Shown here one piece after another: positions 18,017-27,010 of a DNA stretch of 64,000 bases (within the stretch, counting starts at the first letter, position 1; each line of letters starts with the position of its first letter). The stretch spans positions 27,499 to 91,498 of the forward strand of contig NZ_CADIKL010000035.1 in assembly GCF_902859945.1 (NCBI RefSeq), given 5' to 3'. The notes beneath the pieces are model-generated. The model searched no databases and was not told the DNA's origin. It saw only the letters and a program-made list of their open reading frames with translations. The translations under genes were made by a program, and so were the position numbers. Origin of the DNA: Paraburkholderia caffeinitolerans. GTDB taxonomy: Bacteria; Pseudomonadota; Gammaproteobacteria; Burkholderiales; Burkholderiaceae.

Positions 18017-19015
18017 TCACGCCCAGTGCGCCGGCACCCATACGCGGCCTACCCAGTGAGCCGGGACCCAGACCGCGGCGCGCGGCGCGGGCGCGACGTA
18101 GACGGCGCGCGGCAGCGGGCGGGCTGCGTAGACGACCTTGGGCGCGGGCGGCGCGACGTACACGACCTTCGGTGCAGGCGGCGCGACGTACACGACCTTC
18201 GGCGCGGGCGGCGCGACATAAACGGGCTTCGGCGGCGGGGGCGCAACATACACGGTCTTGGGCGCCTGAGCGACGACGACAGTGTTCGGTGCGGGCGGCG
18301 GGGCCACGTAGACCGTGCTGGTTGCGGGCGCGGGAGCGACGACCACCGGAGCCGGCGCCACTGCAACCGTGGCACCGCCCTGGACGACCGTCGTGCCGCC
18401 CGTGCTGACCGTACCTTCGCGAACGACGGTTGACCCGCCCGACGTCGTCACCACACCCGGCGCGACACGCGTGGCGCTGCCCGAATGCGTAACCGTCCCG
18501 CCCGCCGCGCCGGTGTCCGTACCCGAGCGATAGCAGGTCGAGCCTGCGCAATTCGTCGAAGCGCTGTGGCTCACGCTATTACCGTTCGCAGCCGTGACCG
18601 TGCCATTCGACGAATACTGGCCGGGCGCCGTGCGCGTCACGCTGCCCGAAGTCGATGCGCTGCGGCCATCCTCGCCCGTCATCGTGCCGGTGTGCGAGCA
18701 GGTGCCGCCCGCGCAGCTCGTGTCGCCCGCATGCTCGACCGAACGACCGTTCGGGCCGACTGCCGTGCCGCTGTTCGAGAACTGCCCGGGCGCGGTACGC
18801 GTGACGGTGCCGGTGTTGGTGGCGACGCCGCCCCATGGGCCGGCCACGCCGCCCGCATGCGAGCAGCTGCCGCCGCCGCACGAGGCATAGTGTGCGCCGT
18901 TATAGGTGCCGCGCGGCGTGTAGGCGGTGCCGTGACCCGCCCAGCCCGCGAAGGCCGGCGCGCTGGCGAGGGTGAAGACGGTGGCGGCGAGGAGGGAGCG
19001 GGTCAGCAATTTCAT
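18017..19015 (-). CDS. Exported repeat protein with YXWGXW-like C-terminus
   Basis: A 332-residue exported protein. Signal peptide residues 1-23 end in APAFA. Residues 45-99 and 100-154 are two full copies, and 155-190 a partial copy, of a 55-residue unit that opens with a paired-cysteine motif (SCGGGSC, SCAGGTC, NCAGSTC) and contains TVTRTAPGQ and SNGT. A Pro/Val-rich region follows with repeated VYVAPPAPKV units. The end, AVWVPAHWVGRVWVPAHWA, has the tryptophan pattern of YXWGXW repeats. The function is unknown; the Cys pairs and Trp repeats suggest an envelope or surface role. It is divergent from the fatty acid hydroxylase gene. Confidence 0.75.
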   Translation of the reverse strand: MKLLTRSLLAATVFTLASAPAFAGWAGHGTAYTPRGTYNGAHYASCGGGSCSHAGGVAGPWGGVATNTGTVTRTAPGQFSNSGTAVGPNGRSVEHAGDTSCAGGTCSHTGTMTGEDGRSASTSGSVTRTAPGQYSSNGTVTAANGNSVSHSASTNCAGSTCYRSGTDTGAAGGTVTHSGSATRVAPGVVTTSGGSTVVREGTVSTGGTTVVQGGATVAVAPAPVVVAPAPATSTVYVAPPPAPNTVVVAQAPKTVYVAPPPPKPVYVAPPAPKVVYVAPPAPKVVYVAPPAPKVVYAARPLPRAVYVAPAPRAAVWVPAHWVGRVWVPAHWA

Positions 19016-19280
19016 TTGGGATCCTTGCGGTTCGGTTCAGTGCACGCATCGGCGTGTCAGCGGAACGAACTATAGGGCGGTCCCTGCTGCGAGTCTCGTG
19101 CAAAACCATGTCGCGGTGTTACACCGTGCGCGCACGACATGCGGCGACATACTTTGTGAGTGGTTCTCCGCGTCGGGCGCTTTTAAAGTGCGGTTCATCC
19201 GACGCGACAAACAAGGCAGCAGCGAACGACGCGTCCTTTTCAACACCGCGCCAGGCGCTTCAATTCGCACACTGCTTACC

Positions 19281-20195
19281 ATGCTCTCCACTGGAAAACT
19301 TTCGTCGTACGTAACGCTCTTCATCGTCGCGGCCTCGTTGATCGAGGCTGTCGTGCTTACGTTCCGCAAACGCTGTAACGGCCAGGTCCCATTCGACTGG
19401 TCCGAAGTCTGGCTCTCGCTGGCTGATCTCGCCGGACGAAAATTGTTCGCGCTTTTGCCCGTTTCGCTCGCCACGCCGGTGTTTCATTTCGCATGGACGC
19501 ACCGGCTTTTCACGCTCACGATCGATAACGTCCTGCTCGTGCTGCTCATCTTCGTCGGCCAGGAATTCTGCTACTACTGCTATCACCGCGCCTCGCACCG
19601 GATGCGCGTTTTCTGGGCGTCGCACGCGGTGCATCATTCGCCCAATCAGCTCACGCTGTCTTCCGCGTATCGCCTCGGGTGGACCAGCAAGCTCGCCGGT
19701 CCGGTTGTGTTCTTCGCGCCGCTCGTCTGGCTCGGCGTGCGCCCCGAAATTGCGGTTGCGATGCTCTCGTTCAATCTGCTCTATCAGTTCTGGCTGCACA
19801 ACACCTGGATGCCGAAGCTCGGCTGGCTCGAATACGTGTTCAATACGCCTTCGGCGCATCGCGTGCATCATGCGTCCAACGTCGATTACCTCGACGCGAA
19901 CTACGGCGGCGTGCTGATCGTGTTCGACCGCCTGTTCGGCACCTATGTGCCGGAGCGCGAGGCCGAGCCGTGCCGCTACGGGCTCGTCACGCCCACGCGT
20001 TCGCGCAATCCGTTCGTGGTCGAGTTCGAGCACTGGACGAGCCTTGCGCGTGACATCGCCGCCGCGCCCGACTGGTGGACCGCCGTGCGCCACGTTATCC
20101 TGCCGCCGGGCTGGCGCGCGGACGGCGCGGGCGAAACCACGGAGGCGCTGCGCGAGCGCAGCCTGGCAGCAGCGCAGCCCGAGTCGCGAGTCTGA
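19281..20195 (+). CDS. Fatty acid hydroxylase / sterol desaturase family protein
   Basis: A 304-residue integral membrane di-iron enzyme. The histidine cluster typical of the family is present: HRASH, HAVHH, and later HRVHH, with hydrophobic helices between. Members hydroxylate or desaturate lipids using O2. The lipid substrate here is unknown. ATG 19281 (MLSTGKLSSYVTLFIVAASL) is chosen because it starts at the first helix; the upstream 103 codons are not family-like. An SDR gene follows after 69 bp and is probably co-transcribed. Confidence 0.85.
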   Translation: MLSTGKLSSYVTLFIVAASLIEAVVLTFRKRCNGQVPFDWSEVWLSLADLAGRKLFALLPVSLATPVFHFAWTHRLFTLTIDNVLLVLLIFVGQEFCYYCYHRASHRMRVFWASHAVHHSPNQLTLSSAYRLGWTSKLAGPVVFFAPLVWLGVRPEIAVAMLSFNLLYQFWLHNTWMPKLGWLEYVFNTPSAHRVHHASNVDYLDANYGGVLIVFDRLFGTYVPEREAEPCRYGLVTPTRSRNPFVVEFEHWTSLARDIAAAPDWWTAVRHVILPPGWRADGAGETTEALRERSLAAAQPESRV

Positions 20196-20264
20196 TGCGC
20201 TGCCGCAGGAATTTCCAACCCAGGGTTCGGCAGGAGCCGAACCCACGACTCGCAGGAACTCAAG

Positions 20265-20975
20265 ATGGATGATTCAGTGAATGGCAAGGCGGTGGCGATC
20301 ACCGGCGGATTCGGCAGCCTCGGCATGGCGAGCGCGCAGTATCTCGCGGCGCGCGGCGCGCGCGTGGCGTTGATCGGCCGGGGCGCGGCGCCCGGCGACG
20401 ACGCCTGGCCCGCAGCGTTGGCCCAGGCGGTGCGCATCGGCGGCATCGACCTCGTCGATGCGGGCGCGGCGAACCAGGCGCTGGAGACGGCAAGCCAGGC
20501 GCTCCGCGGCCTCGATGCGCTCGTCAACATCGCGGGCGCGTTCCGCTGGGAAACGATCGCCGACGGCGATGCGCACACGTGGGACCTGATGTTCGACCTG
20601 AACGTGAAGACGGCGCTCAATGCGTCGAAGGCGGCGCTGCCGCATCTGCTTGCGCGGGGCGCTGGGCGCATCGTGAACATCGGCGCCGGAGCGGGGCGCA
20701 AGGCCGGGCTCGGCATGGGCGCCTATGCGGCTTCGAAGGCGGGGGTGGCGCGGCTTACCGAGGCGCTGGCCGAGGAACTCAAGGACCAGCGCGTGACCGT
20801 CAACGCGATTTTGCCGAGCATCATCGACACGCCACAAAACCGCGCCGATATGCCGGACGCCGATTTCACGCGCTGGGTGCAGCCCGATGAAATTGCGGCG
20901 GTGATTGCGTTTCTGATTTCCTCGGGCGCCAGCGCGGTGACGGGCGCGGAGATTGCAGTGAATGGGCGGGTGTGA
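20265..20975 (+). CDS. Short-chain dehydrogenase/reductase (SDR)
   Basis: A 236-residue classical SDR. The cofactor motif is TGGFGSLG near residues 13-20, with NIAG near 88 and the catalytic Tyr-x3-Lys as YAASKAG near 155. A C-terminal GAEIAVNGRV segment is usual for the family. It should oxidise or reduce an alcohol/carbonyl with NAD(P)H. It lies 69 bp after the fatty acid hydroxylase gene, so both may act on the same lipid or its derivative. Confidence 0.88.
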   Translation: MDDSVNGKAVAITGGFGSLGMASAQYLAARGARVALIGRGAAPGDDAWPAALAQAVRIGGIDLVDAGAANQALETASQALRGLDALVNIAGAFRWETIADGDAHTWDLMFDLNVKTALNASKAALPHLLARGAGRIVNIGAGAGRKAGLGMGAYAASKAGVARLTEALAEELKDQRVTVNAILPSIIDTPQNRADMPDADFTRWVQPDEIAAVIAFLISSGASAVTGAEIAVNGRV

Positions 20976-20999
20976 GGCGTAGCCGCGGGCGACGCAGGG

Positions 21000-21344
21000 C
21001 TAGTGCCGGCCGCCGTGTGCACCACCGCCGCCTTCCCAGGTGCCGCCGCCTCCGCCACCACCGTGCCAGCCGCCACCACCGCCACCATGCCAGCCGCCCC
21101 CGTGCCAACCGCCGCCATGCCAGCCCCCGTGCCCGTGGTAGCAGCATCCGCCGCCGCCCCAGTAGGCGAAGCCGAAGCTCGGCCCGTAGTAGTAAGCGGG
21201 GTAGCCCCCATACGGGTAACCGTAAGCGTAGGGATAAGGGTAGCCGTAGCCATACGCGGGGTCGTAGTAGCCGGGATACCCGGGGTAAGCGATGCAGCCT
21301 GCAAGCGCCGCCGCCATCGCCAATGCGCAAATGAGCCGGAACAC
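21000..21344 (-). CDS. Small Gly/Tyr/His-rich lipoprotein
   Basis: A 114-residue lipoprotein starting with GTG at 21344 (FRLICALAMAAALAGC, lipobox Cys near residue 17) and a GGAG site 7 bases upstream. The mature protein has a Tyr/Pro/Gly part (YPGYPGYYDPAYGYGY) and then WHGGGWHGGG repeats, which are His/Trp-rich and could bind metal or act as a flexible surface tail. The longer frame to 21449 is rejected since it buries the signal sequence. The function is unknown. Confidence 0.75.
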   Translation of the reverse strand: MFRLICALAMAAALAGCIAYPGYPGYYDPAYGYGYPYPYAYGYPYGGYPAYYYGPSFGFAYWGGGGCCYHGHGGWHGGGWHGGGWHGGGGGGWHGGGGGGGTWEGGGGAHGGRH

Positions 21345-21548
21345 AGTGGTCTCCTGACGACCGGGGCGGGAGCAAGGCTCTTCGCCCTGAGTCCATTTAA
21401 GGCCTCGATATTGCTTTGACACCGGATTGCGGGTGGGGATCAAAAGCAATTGTGTCTTCAGATTACCGCAGCGCGCTTGAGACCGCTCAAGCGGGATTTT
21501 GACCGCCAGTCGATGGCGTGGTCACCCTATCGTCATATCGTCATATCG

Positions 21549-23168
21549 TCAGGAAGACGAAAGATTGTTCGTGCGGCCGAATGCGAGCCGGTCGAGCAGC
21601 CACACGGCCACGATGGTCGCGCCCATCAGCGGGAAGATCACGCCGAGCACGGCGAGCCCCGCCTTCCAGGCACGCATGGGCGGCGCGGCACGCTCGCGCG
21701 AGGGCGCGCCGAGTCCGCCTGTAGTGCGTGACGAGCGGGCGGGGCGGCGCAGCCACCACATGACGAAGCCGGTGACAGCAAGCGCCGCGAGCCCGAGCGA
21801 GATCGCCGCGCATATCAACTGGTTCGCGAGGCCGAAGTAGCGGCCCATATGCAGCGACGTGCCATACGCAATAGCCTGCGAGACCGCGCCGTAATCGCCA
21901 TAGCGAATGTCTTTGAGCACCTTGCCGCTGTACTGGTCGATATAGACGGTGCGCTCCTCTTTCGGGTCGGCGGGAAAGTACGAAACGACGTAGACGCCCG
22001 TTGCCGTGGCGGGCAGCGCAATGTCGTAGCCGCTTTGCACGCCGAGCGTGCGCATTTGGGCGATCACCTGCTCGAGCGTCCAGCGCGAACCGGGCGAAGT
22101 GCGCGCCTCGGGAGATTGCGGGACCGGCACCGCGCCCACGGCCCAGGGCACGTTGGGCAGCGGCAGGTCGTCCATTACCATGCCGGGCATCGACGCCATG
22201 TCGTGGCCCGCGTGTTCTGCATGTTCCGTATGTTCCGTATGTTCCGTATGTTCCGCGTGATCGGCATGGTTTCCGGGCGCCGCATGCGCCGTGTTTTGCG
22301 CCGCATTTTGTCCACTCGGCAGCGTCGATTGCAACGGCAGGCCGCCGCCCCATGCGCCGCGCGGCGCGCCGAGACTCACGCGCGTGGCAAGCGCCTTGAA
22401 CTGTTTGCCCCACGAACCCGTCCACGGCAGGCCGCTCACGACGAATAAGAGCGCGCCCACCGCAAGCCAGATGCCGATGGCGCTGTGCAGGCTCTTCCAG
22501 AAAGGTCGGCCGGTTGCGCCGAAGCGCGGCCACAGCGCGGCGCGTATTGTCGCCAAACCGGCGGCCAACCCAGACGCGCCCTTGGCCGCGCCGCCAGCGG
22601 AACCTCGCGCACCCGACTGCCGCGGCCACCATAATGCAACGCCGGTGACGATCATCACGAGCGTCCAGCAAGCGGCCAGCTCCATCAGCAACTCGCCGGT
22701 TTTGCCGAGCAGCAGTTTGCGGTGCAGCATGCGGTCCACCTGCATGAAGCGGCTCTCCACGTCGAGCGTGCCGAGCACTTCGCCGCTGTACGGGTTCACA
22801 TAGACACTCTCCTTGGCGCCGCCATCGAGTGCGAAAACAAACTCCGCGCTGCGCGCGGGATTCGCTTCGACGTGGGCCCGCAACAGGCGCGCACCCGGCG
22901 GCAGCGCTTCGCGCGCACGCGTGAGCAGGGCGTCGGCGGGCAAGCGCGGCATCGCGACGGGCGCGACCACGAGTCGGTGCGGATACAGCAGCGGCTCGAT
23001 CTGTGGCTGGAAGCAATAGATCGTGCCGGTGATCGCGAGCACGATCAGAAACGGCATGACGAACAGGCCGGCATAGAAGTGCCAGCGCCATAGCGTGCGA
23101 TAGCCTGGATGAACGGCGCCGGCAGCGCGGGCGGCGCGCGTGGCGGAGGCGGGCAGCGTGGCGGACAT
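21549..23168 (-). CDS. PepSY-domain membrane protein with His-rich insertion
   Basis: A 539-residue inner-membrane protein of the PepSY-associated family. Predicted helices lie around residues 26-50 (WHFYAGLFVMPFLIVLAITG), 150-171, 225-250, 452-475 and 505-530. Periplasmic PepSY-type segments occur between them (VYVNPYSGEVLG, VYIDQYSGKVLKD). A His/Glu/Thr repeat occupies about residues 301-322, followed by Met-rich MASMPGMVMDD, which suggests copper or another soft metal. It sits downstream of a TonB receptor and a DUF2946 gene on the same strand. Such PepSY proteins often reduce or pass on metal after TonB-dependent uptake; this role is inferred. ATG 23168 (MSATLPAS) is preferred to 23210. 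Confidence 0.85.
   Translation of the reverse strand: MSATLPASATRAARAAGAVHPGYRTLWRWHFYAGLFVMPFLIVLAITGTIYCFQPQIEPLLYPHRLVVAPVAMPRLPADALLTRAREALPPGARLLRAHVEANPARSAEFVFALDGGAKESVYVNPYSGEVLGTLDVESRFMQVDRMLHRKLLLGKTGELLMELAACWTLVMIVTGVALWWPRQSGARGSAGGAAKGASGLAAGLATIRAALWPRFGATGRPFWKSLHSAIGIWLAVGALLFVVSGLPWTGSWGKQFKALATRVSLGAPRGAWGGGLPLQSTLPSGQNAAQNTAHAAPGNHADHAEHTEHTEHTEHAEHAGHDMASMPGMVMDDLPLPNVPWAVGAVPVPQSPEARTSPGSRWTLEQVIAQMRTLGVQSGYDIALPATATGVYVVSYFPADPKEERTVYIDQYSGKVLKDIRYGDYGAVSQAIAYGTSLHMGRYFGLANQLICAAISLGLAALAVTGFVMWWLRRPARSSRTTGGLGAPSRERAAPPMRAWKAGLAVLGVIFPLMGATIVAVWLLDRLAFGRTNNLSSS
22212..22265 (-). repeat. 9-bp tandem repeat encoding a His-rich segment
   Basis: Four near-identical copies of ATGTTCCGT (plus-strand reading) lie at 22221-22256, with degenerate copies on both sides. 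On the coding strand each unit encodes a three-residue His-Thr/Ala-Glu step. Slippage here would change the number of histidines without shifting the frame. Confidence 0.85.
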
Positions 23169-23295
23169 CGGATGCTCCTCGTGGCCCGGCGCGTCCCTAT
23201 GGGGGCGCACCGAACCAGCAGTGATATTGGTTGAGGCCGCGATAACGGCAGCGGCGATTAAAGGCGGTTAATGACGATTACAGGCAGGCGTTCGC

Positions 23296-25713
23296 TCACA
23301 AGCCGAGCTTCGCTTCGACGTAGTACGTGCGGCCCGGATACGGGTGATAGACGAAGTAGCGCGTGTCGAACAGGTTGTCGATGCCCACGCCGATCTCGCT
23401 CGTCTTCGTGGGCCGGAACGTGTATTTGATGTCGGCGACCGTGTACGTGCTGGTGCCGCCGAACACATTCGGGTTGGTGTCGACGTTGGTGAGCGTGTTG
23501 TACTGGCGCCCCGAATAGCGGGCCGCGAGCGTGATCGCGCTGCGTGCATCGAAGCGGTAAGTCGCGACGAGATTCGCGCGCCACAGCGGAATCCGGTAGA
23601 AGTACTTGCCCACGCTCGCCGGGTTCTGTGCGTTCTCGAGGATCTTCGACTGCGTGTAAGCCACGTTCGCCGCGAGATCGAGGCCGTGCCAGATCACGTC
23701 CTGTCCCTGGTAGCTCGTTTCCACGCCGCGCGAGCGCACCTTGCCGATGTTCTGGAAGCTCGTCACGTTCGGAATCACCGTGGTGTCGGTCTGGCTGAAG
23801 ATCGTGTTCTTTACGTCGTCCTGAAACAGCGTGAAGCGCCACAGTCCGTTCCAGTGCGCCCATTCGACGCTGAGTTCCTTCGATAGATCGTCTTCGGGGC
23901 GCAGGTTCGGGTTGTTATTGACAATGGACGAGCCGTTCACCTGCCCCTGGAACAATTCGCTCACGGTGGGAAAGCGATACGCGCGCGCGACCGAGGCGCG
24001 CAGCGTGAGGTCGTCGGTGACGTCGAACGAGAGCGAGGCCTTCGGCGAGAAGTGATGGTCGCCCGCATCCGCATAGGGCACGCGCGCTGCGCCGAGCGCC
24101 TGATAGCCGTCGTAGGCGCGCCAGTCTTCGTAGCGCACGCCGTAGACGAGCTTCCAGCGCGGCAGGAAACGCCACGCGTCCTGCGCGTAGAACGCCTGCG
24201 TTTCGGTCTTGCCCGCGAACGCGTTGGCGAAGCTGTCCGCGCCGCCATCGCGCCAGGCGAGCGTGTTCCAGGTCTGGTTGTTGGTGAAATAGTTGTCGTA
24301 GTGGTAGCCGAAGCTGAGCCAGTGCGCGGCGAGCCCCGCATCGGGCCGTTCGGGTGTCCACGTCGCCTTGAGGTCCAGGGTCTTCCAGCCCGTGCCGTCG
24401 CCGAGCGTCATCGTGCCGGGGCCGTTGCCGGGGCCGCCGGCATTGGCGTTGCGCGCCACGCTGTTACTCACGTCGTAGTACGAAGCAATGGCCTCGGCGT
24501 TCCAGCCGCTCGCCTGATGCGTGCGCAGCGAGACGCCATAGAGCCAGTTTTCGCTCGAGCCGCGGCTGGGCGCGAGCGCTGCCGCCGGGATGTTGTACTC
24601 GTAGCCGTCAATCGACACTTTGCCGCTGTACACCGGGTTGCCGTTGGCGTCGTAGAGGAAGGTCGAGGTCTGGCTATCGTAAGTGCGATGCCAGTAGCCG
24701 AGCGTCACGCCGCCTTGCACGGTGGGCGTGAAGTCGTATTGCATGCGCAGCTTGAACTGGTCCTGCACCGTGTGCTCGATGCCTTCTCCGTTCACGCCCA
24801 GCACGGCCGTGGGCGCGTTGGTCTGGTTGTTGTAGAAGTAGGCGCCGTGCACGGGAATGTCGCCGGGCTTCGCGGGCGTTTTCGACTGCGCGAGCGTGGC
24901 GAATTGCAGCGGCTGGCTCGTGTTCTCGAGGTGATTGACGCCGAGCAGGTACGAGAACTTGCCGATCGAGTCGCCCACCGAGGCGCTCATCTCGCTGCCG
25001 TTGAAATTCTGGTTCACGCCGTAGAGGCTGAAGTGCTGCGTGAACGCCTTGACGTCGGCGGTGGCTTCGAATTTTTTGGGCATGCGCGTCGTGATCAGCA
25101 CCGTGGCGCCGAGCGAATTGCCTGCATAGAGCGCCGAGTACGGCCCGTAGATCACATCCACCTGCTGGATCTGGTCGGGAAACACCATCGACCAGCGCGG
25201 CGGAAATGCGTAGCTGTTGCCGAGCAGGTTCGAGACCAGCAGGCCATCGGCATAGACGAGGCCGCGCGCGCTTTGCGTGTTGCTCGTGCCGCGCACGGCG
25301 ATGATCGAATTGAGGTCGCCGATAAAGCGCTTGCGCACCGCGAGGTTCGGCATGTACTTGAGCACGTCCTCGGTGTTGACGACGTTCCAGTTGTCGAACT
25401 GCTGCGGCGTGACGGTCTCCACGGTGGCCGGCAGGTTCGGATCGACGGCGGGCGTGGCGGCAGCGCTCGTGCCGCTGCTCGCGGCGCTCACGGTGACGGT
25501 GGGCAGCGTGGCTTCGGCCGTGGCCGCGAACGATGCAGCGGGGGTGAGCGATGCGATCGATGCAAGCGGCGCGAGCAGGGAGAGCGGCACGAAGCCGAAA
25601 TACGGCTTGAAATAAGGCTTGAAATAAAGCTTGAAGCAGGGTTTTAGGGGCGTGCCAGGGCACGCATGCAGGTGCGTGCGAATGCGCGCGCCGCGCGCAG
25701 CGGGCGTGAACAT
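23296..25713 (-). CDS. TonB-dependent outer-membrane receptor
   Basis: An 805-residue receptor. A long N-terminus with a hydrophobic export segment (VPLSLLAPLASIASLTPAASFA, about 45-66) precedes a Ser/Ala linker, the plug domain (VVNTEDVLKYMPNLAVRK, IAVRGTSNTQSARGLVYADG, DVIYGPYSALYAGNSLGATVLI) and a 22-strand-type barrel with TonB C-terminal segments (EIGVGIDNLFDTRYFVYHPYPGRTYYVEAKLGL in the last 33 residues). It imports a metal or metal-chelate driven by TonB. It lies between DUF2946 and PepSY genes, as in predicted copper or iron uptake sets. No Fur box was seen. ATG 25713 is used; FKPYFKPYF is encoded by a short 12-bp repeat at 25609-25636. Confidence 0.88.
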   Translation of the reverse strand: MFTPAARGARIRTHLHACPGTPLKPCFKLYFKPYFKPYFGFVPLSLLAPLASIASLTPAASFAATAEATLPTVTVSAASSGTSAAATPAVDPNLPATVETVTPQQFDNWNVVNTEDVLKYMPNLAVRKRFIGDLNSIIAVRGTSNTQSARGLVYADGLLVSNLLGNSYAFPPRWSMVFPDQIQQVDVIYGPYSALYAGNSLGATVLITTRMPKKFEATADVKAFTQHFSLYGVNQNFNGSEMSASVGDSIGKFSYLLGVNHLENTSQPLQFATLAQSKTPAKPGDIPVHGAYFYNNQTNAPTAVLGVNGEGIEHTVQDQFKLRMQYDFTPTVQGGVTLGYWHRTYDSQTSTFLYDANGNPVYSGKVSIDGYEYNIPAAALAPSRGSSENWLYGVSLRTHQASGWNAEAIASYYDVSNSVARNANAGGPGNGPGTMTLGDGTGWKTLDLKATWTPERPDAGLAAHWLSFGYHYDNYFTNNQTWNTLAWRDGGADSFANAFAGKTETQAFYAQDAWRFLPRWKLVYGVRYEDWRAYDGYQALGAARVPYADAGDHHFSPKASLSFDVTDDLTLRASVARAYRFPTVSELFQGQVNGSSIVNNNPNLRPEDDLSKELSVEWAHWNGLWRFTLFQDDVKNTIFSQTDTTVIPNVTSFQNIGKVRSRGVETSYQGQDVIWHGLDLAANVAYTQSKILENAQNPASVGKYFYRIPLWRANLVATYRFDARSAITLAARYSGRQYNTLTNVDTNPNVFGGTSTYTVADIKYTFRPTKTSEIGVGIDNLFDTRYFVYHPYPGRTYYVEAKLGL

Positions 25714-25953
25714 AACGAAGTTTCCCGAAAGCGATGAACGTGCGGCCACGAGCGCGCTGCGCAATCCTCGTTAGCGGGATTGCACGTGCGGCGCGTATCA
25801 AAGCGCGCGTTTCAACGCACACACGGCGGCAGGCGTGGCCGTTGCGAGCGGCAACGCAGGCGCGGGCGCCCGATCATGGATAGACGCGGGCGGCCGCGAA
25901 GCGCGGGCGTGAATGCGGGGAAAACGCGAACCGGTGGCCGGTGACGGCTAGGC

Positions 25954-26319
25954 TCAGGAAACGAACGGAGGATCGCGCGGCCTGCCCGAAGGGAAGGCGC
26001 CGAATGGCGTGTGGCGGGTAGAGAGCGGCGCGACGCGATCGAGCGTGGCCACGAGTGCGCGCGAGGGTTCGGGCACGGGAACGCCCGGCATCGCGACATG
26101 GTGTTCGAGCAGATCGCAGTATCCGCACGCGCCGAATGCATCGGCATGCGAAAGATGCGGCTCGCTGGAAGCCGGCTGGATCGCCGAGCAGAGCGCGGCG
26201 TCGGGCACGTGCGCGTAGTGCGCGGCAACCAGTTGACTCACGAGCGGCGCGAGCACGACGAGCCACATGGCGACGAGGCCAAGCCATGTGGTCAATAGTC
26301 TGTGCTTGCGTGGATTCAT
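25954..26319 (-). CDS. DUF2946 family protein
   Basis: A 121-residue protein with one N-terminal membrane segment (TWLGLVAMWLVVLAPLVSQLV) followed by a His/Cys-bearing region: HYAHVPDAALCSAIQ, EPHLSHADAFGACGYCDLLEHH. The paired cysteines CGYC and clustered His are the family's likely metal ligands. DUF2946 genes often accompany copper-linked TonB receptors. The start at 26319 (MNPRKHRLL) gives a typical family N-terminus; 26355 is an alternative; neither has a strong ribosome site. It is upstream of the TonB receptor with a 240-bp gap that holds no other gene. Confidence 0.7.
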   Translation of the reverse strand: MNPRKHRLLTTWLGLVAMWLVVLAPLVSQLVAAHYAHVPDAALCSAIQPASSEPHLSHADAFGACGYCDLLEHHVAMPGVPVPEPSRALVATLDRVAPLSTRHTPFGAFPSGRPRDPPFVS

Positions 26320-26448
26320 AACGGAGTGAAAGAATTGCGCGACGGAGTCTACCATGATGCGCGTGTCTTGCGAGAGCCTGTCGGCATGCTAAAGACGGTC
26401 ATAAGCCGTGGTGTATCGAGTGCGAAATGAGGGGGTGAGGCAGGATGC

Positions 26449-26484
26449 GAATCGGGACGCGAACCGGGACGCGAACCGGGACGC
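26449..26484. repeat. Three copies of a 12-bp tandem repeat
   Basis: GAA(T/C)CGGGACGC occurs three times head to tail in the non-coding gap upstream of DUF2946 (26320-26583). No regulatory meaning is evident. Confidence 0.8.
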
Positions 26485-26583
26485 GAAGCAGCGCGTGGGA
26501 CTAGAGCGGCTGCGACGTTTTCGAAGGCGTTCTATGGTTCGCATCGGTGCGGTGAGCGACCATGGGTCCTGTCTGCAACGCTT

Positions 26584-26952
26584 ATGGTGCCGCCTTTTGC
26601 GCGGCGAACGATCATGCCCGTCTTTTCAATGCGCCAGGCGCCCAGTCTGAGATGGATGGCCCGCACCGCCGAGCCTTGCGGTGCGCGCGCCCCGCGCCCC
26701 GAGGACGCCGCGGCGCTGAACCCCGCACAGCACCCACGCGAGATTGGCTTGCGTGCGCCGCGTTGCGGCATCGACTTGCCGGACGGCTACGCGCTGCGGC
26801 TCGAAGCGCGTACCCATGCGACGCCGCACAGCCACGCCGGCTGCCCGCTGGAGGCAAGCGTGCTGCGCCAGTGGTGCGTGCTCAATCTGCAAGGCGATTG
26901 CCCCGAGCAGGCGCAGCCCACGCCCCCCGCGTATCTTCAGAAGCATGTTTGA
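26584..26952 (+). CDS. Hypothetical protein (uncertain)
   Basis: A 122-codon frame whose codons after about residue 25 end mostly in G or C, as in true genes here; the reverse-strand frame over the same DNA is of poorer quality. The product contains several Cys/His (APRCGIDLPDGYALRLEARTHA in part, PHSHAGCPLEASVLRQWCVLNLQGDCP in part). No family is recognised and no ribosome site is clear; starts at 26614, 26629 or 26656 are equally possible. If it is not a gene, the whole 26320-27010 stretch is non-coding. Confidence 0.4.
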   Translation: MVPPFARRTIMPVFSMRQAPSLRWMARTAEPCGARAPRPEDAAALNPAQHPREIGLRAPRCGIDLPDGYALRLEARTHATPHSHAGCPLEASVLRQWCVLNLQGDCPEQAQPTPPAYLQKHV

Positions 26953-27010
26953 GTCCGCCGCCCGGCGCGCCTGACCCAATTCAGGCCAATTTGCGCGGAT
27001 GCACGCGGGT

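Noticed and set aside
24052..25647. 531-codon frame antisense to the TonB receptor
   Set aside because: The receptor has plug and barrel motifs; the antisense product is a low-complexity Arg/Ala/Val sequence.
26408..26650. 80-codon frame over the 12-bp repeats
   Set aside because: Composition is driven by the repeat; no ribosome site or similarity.
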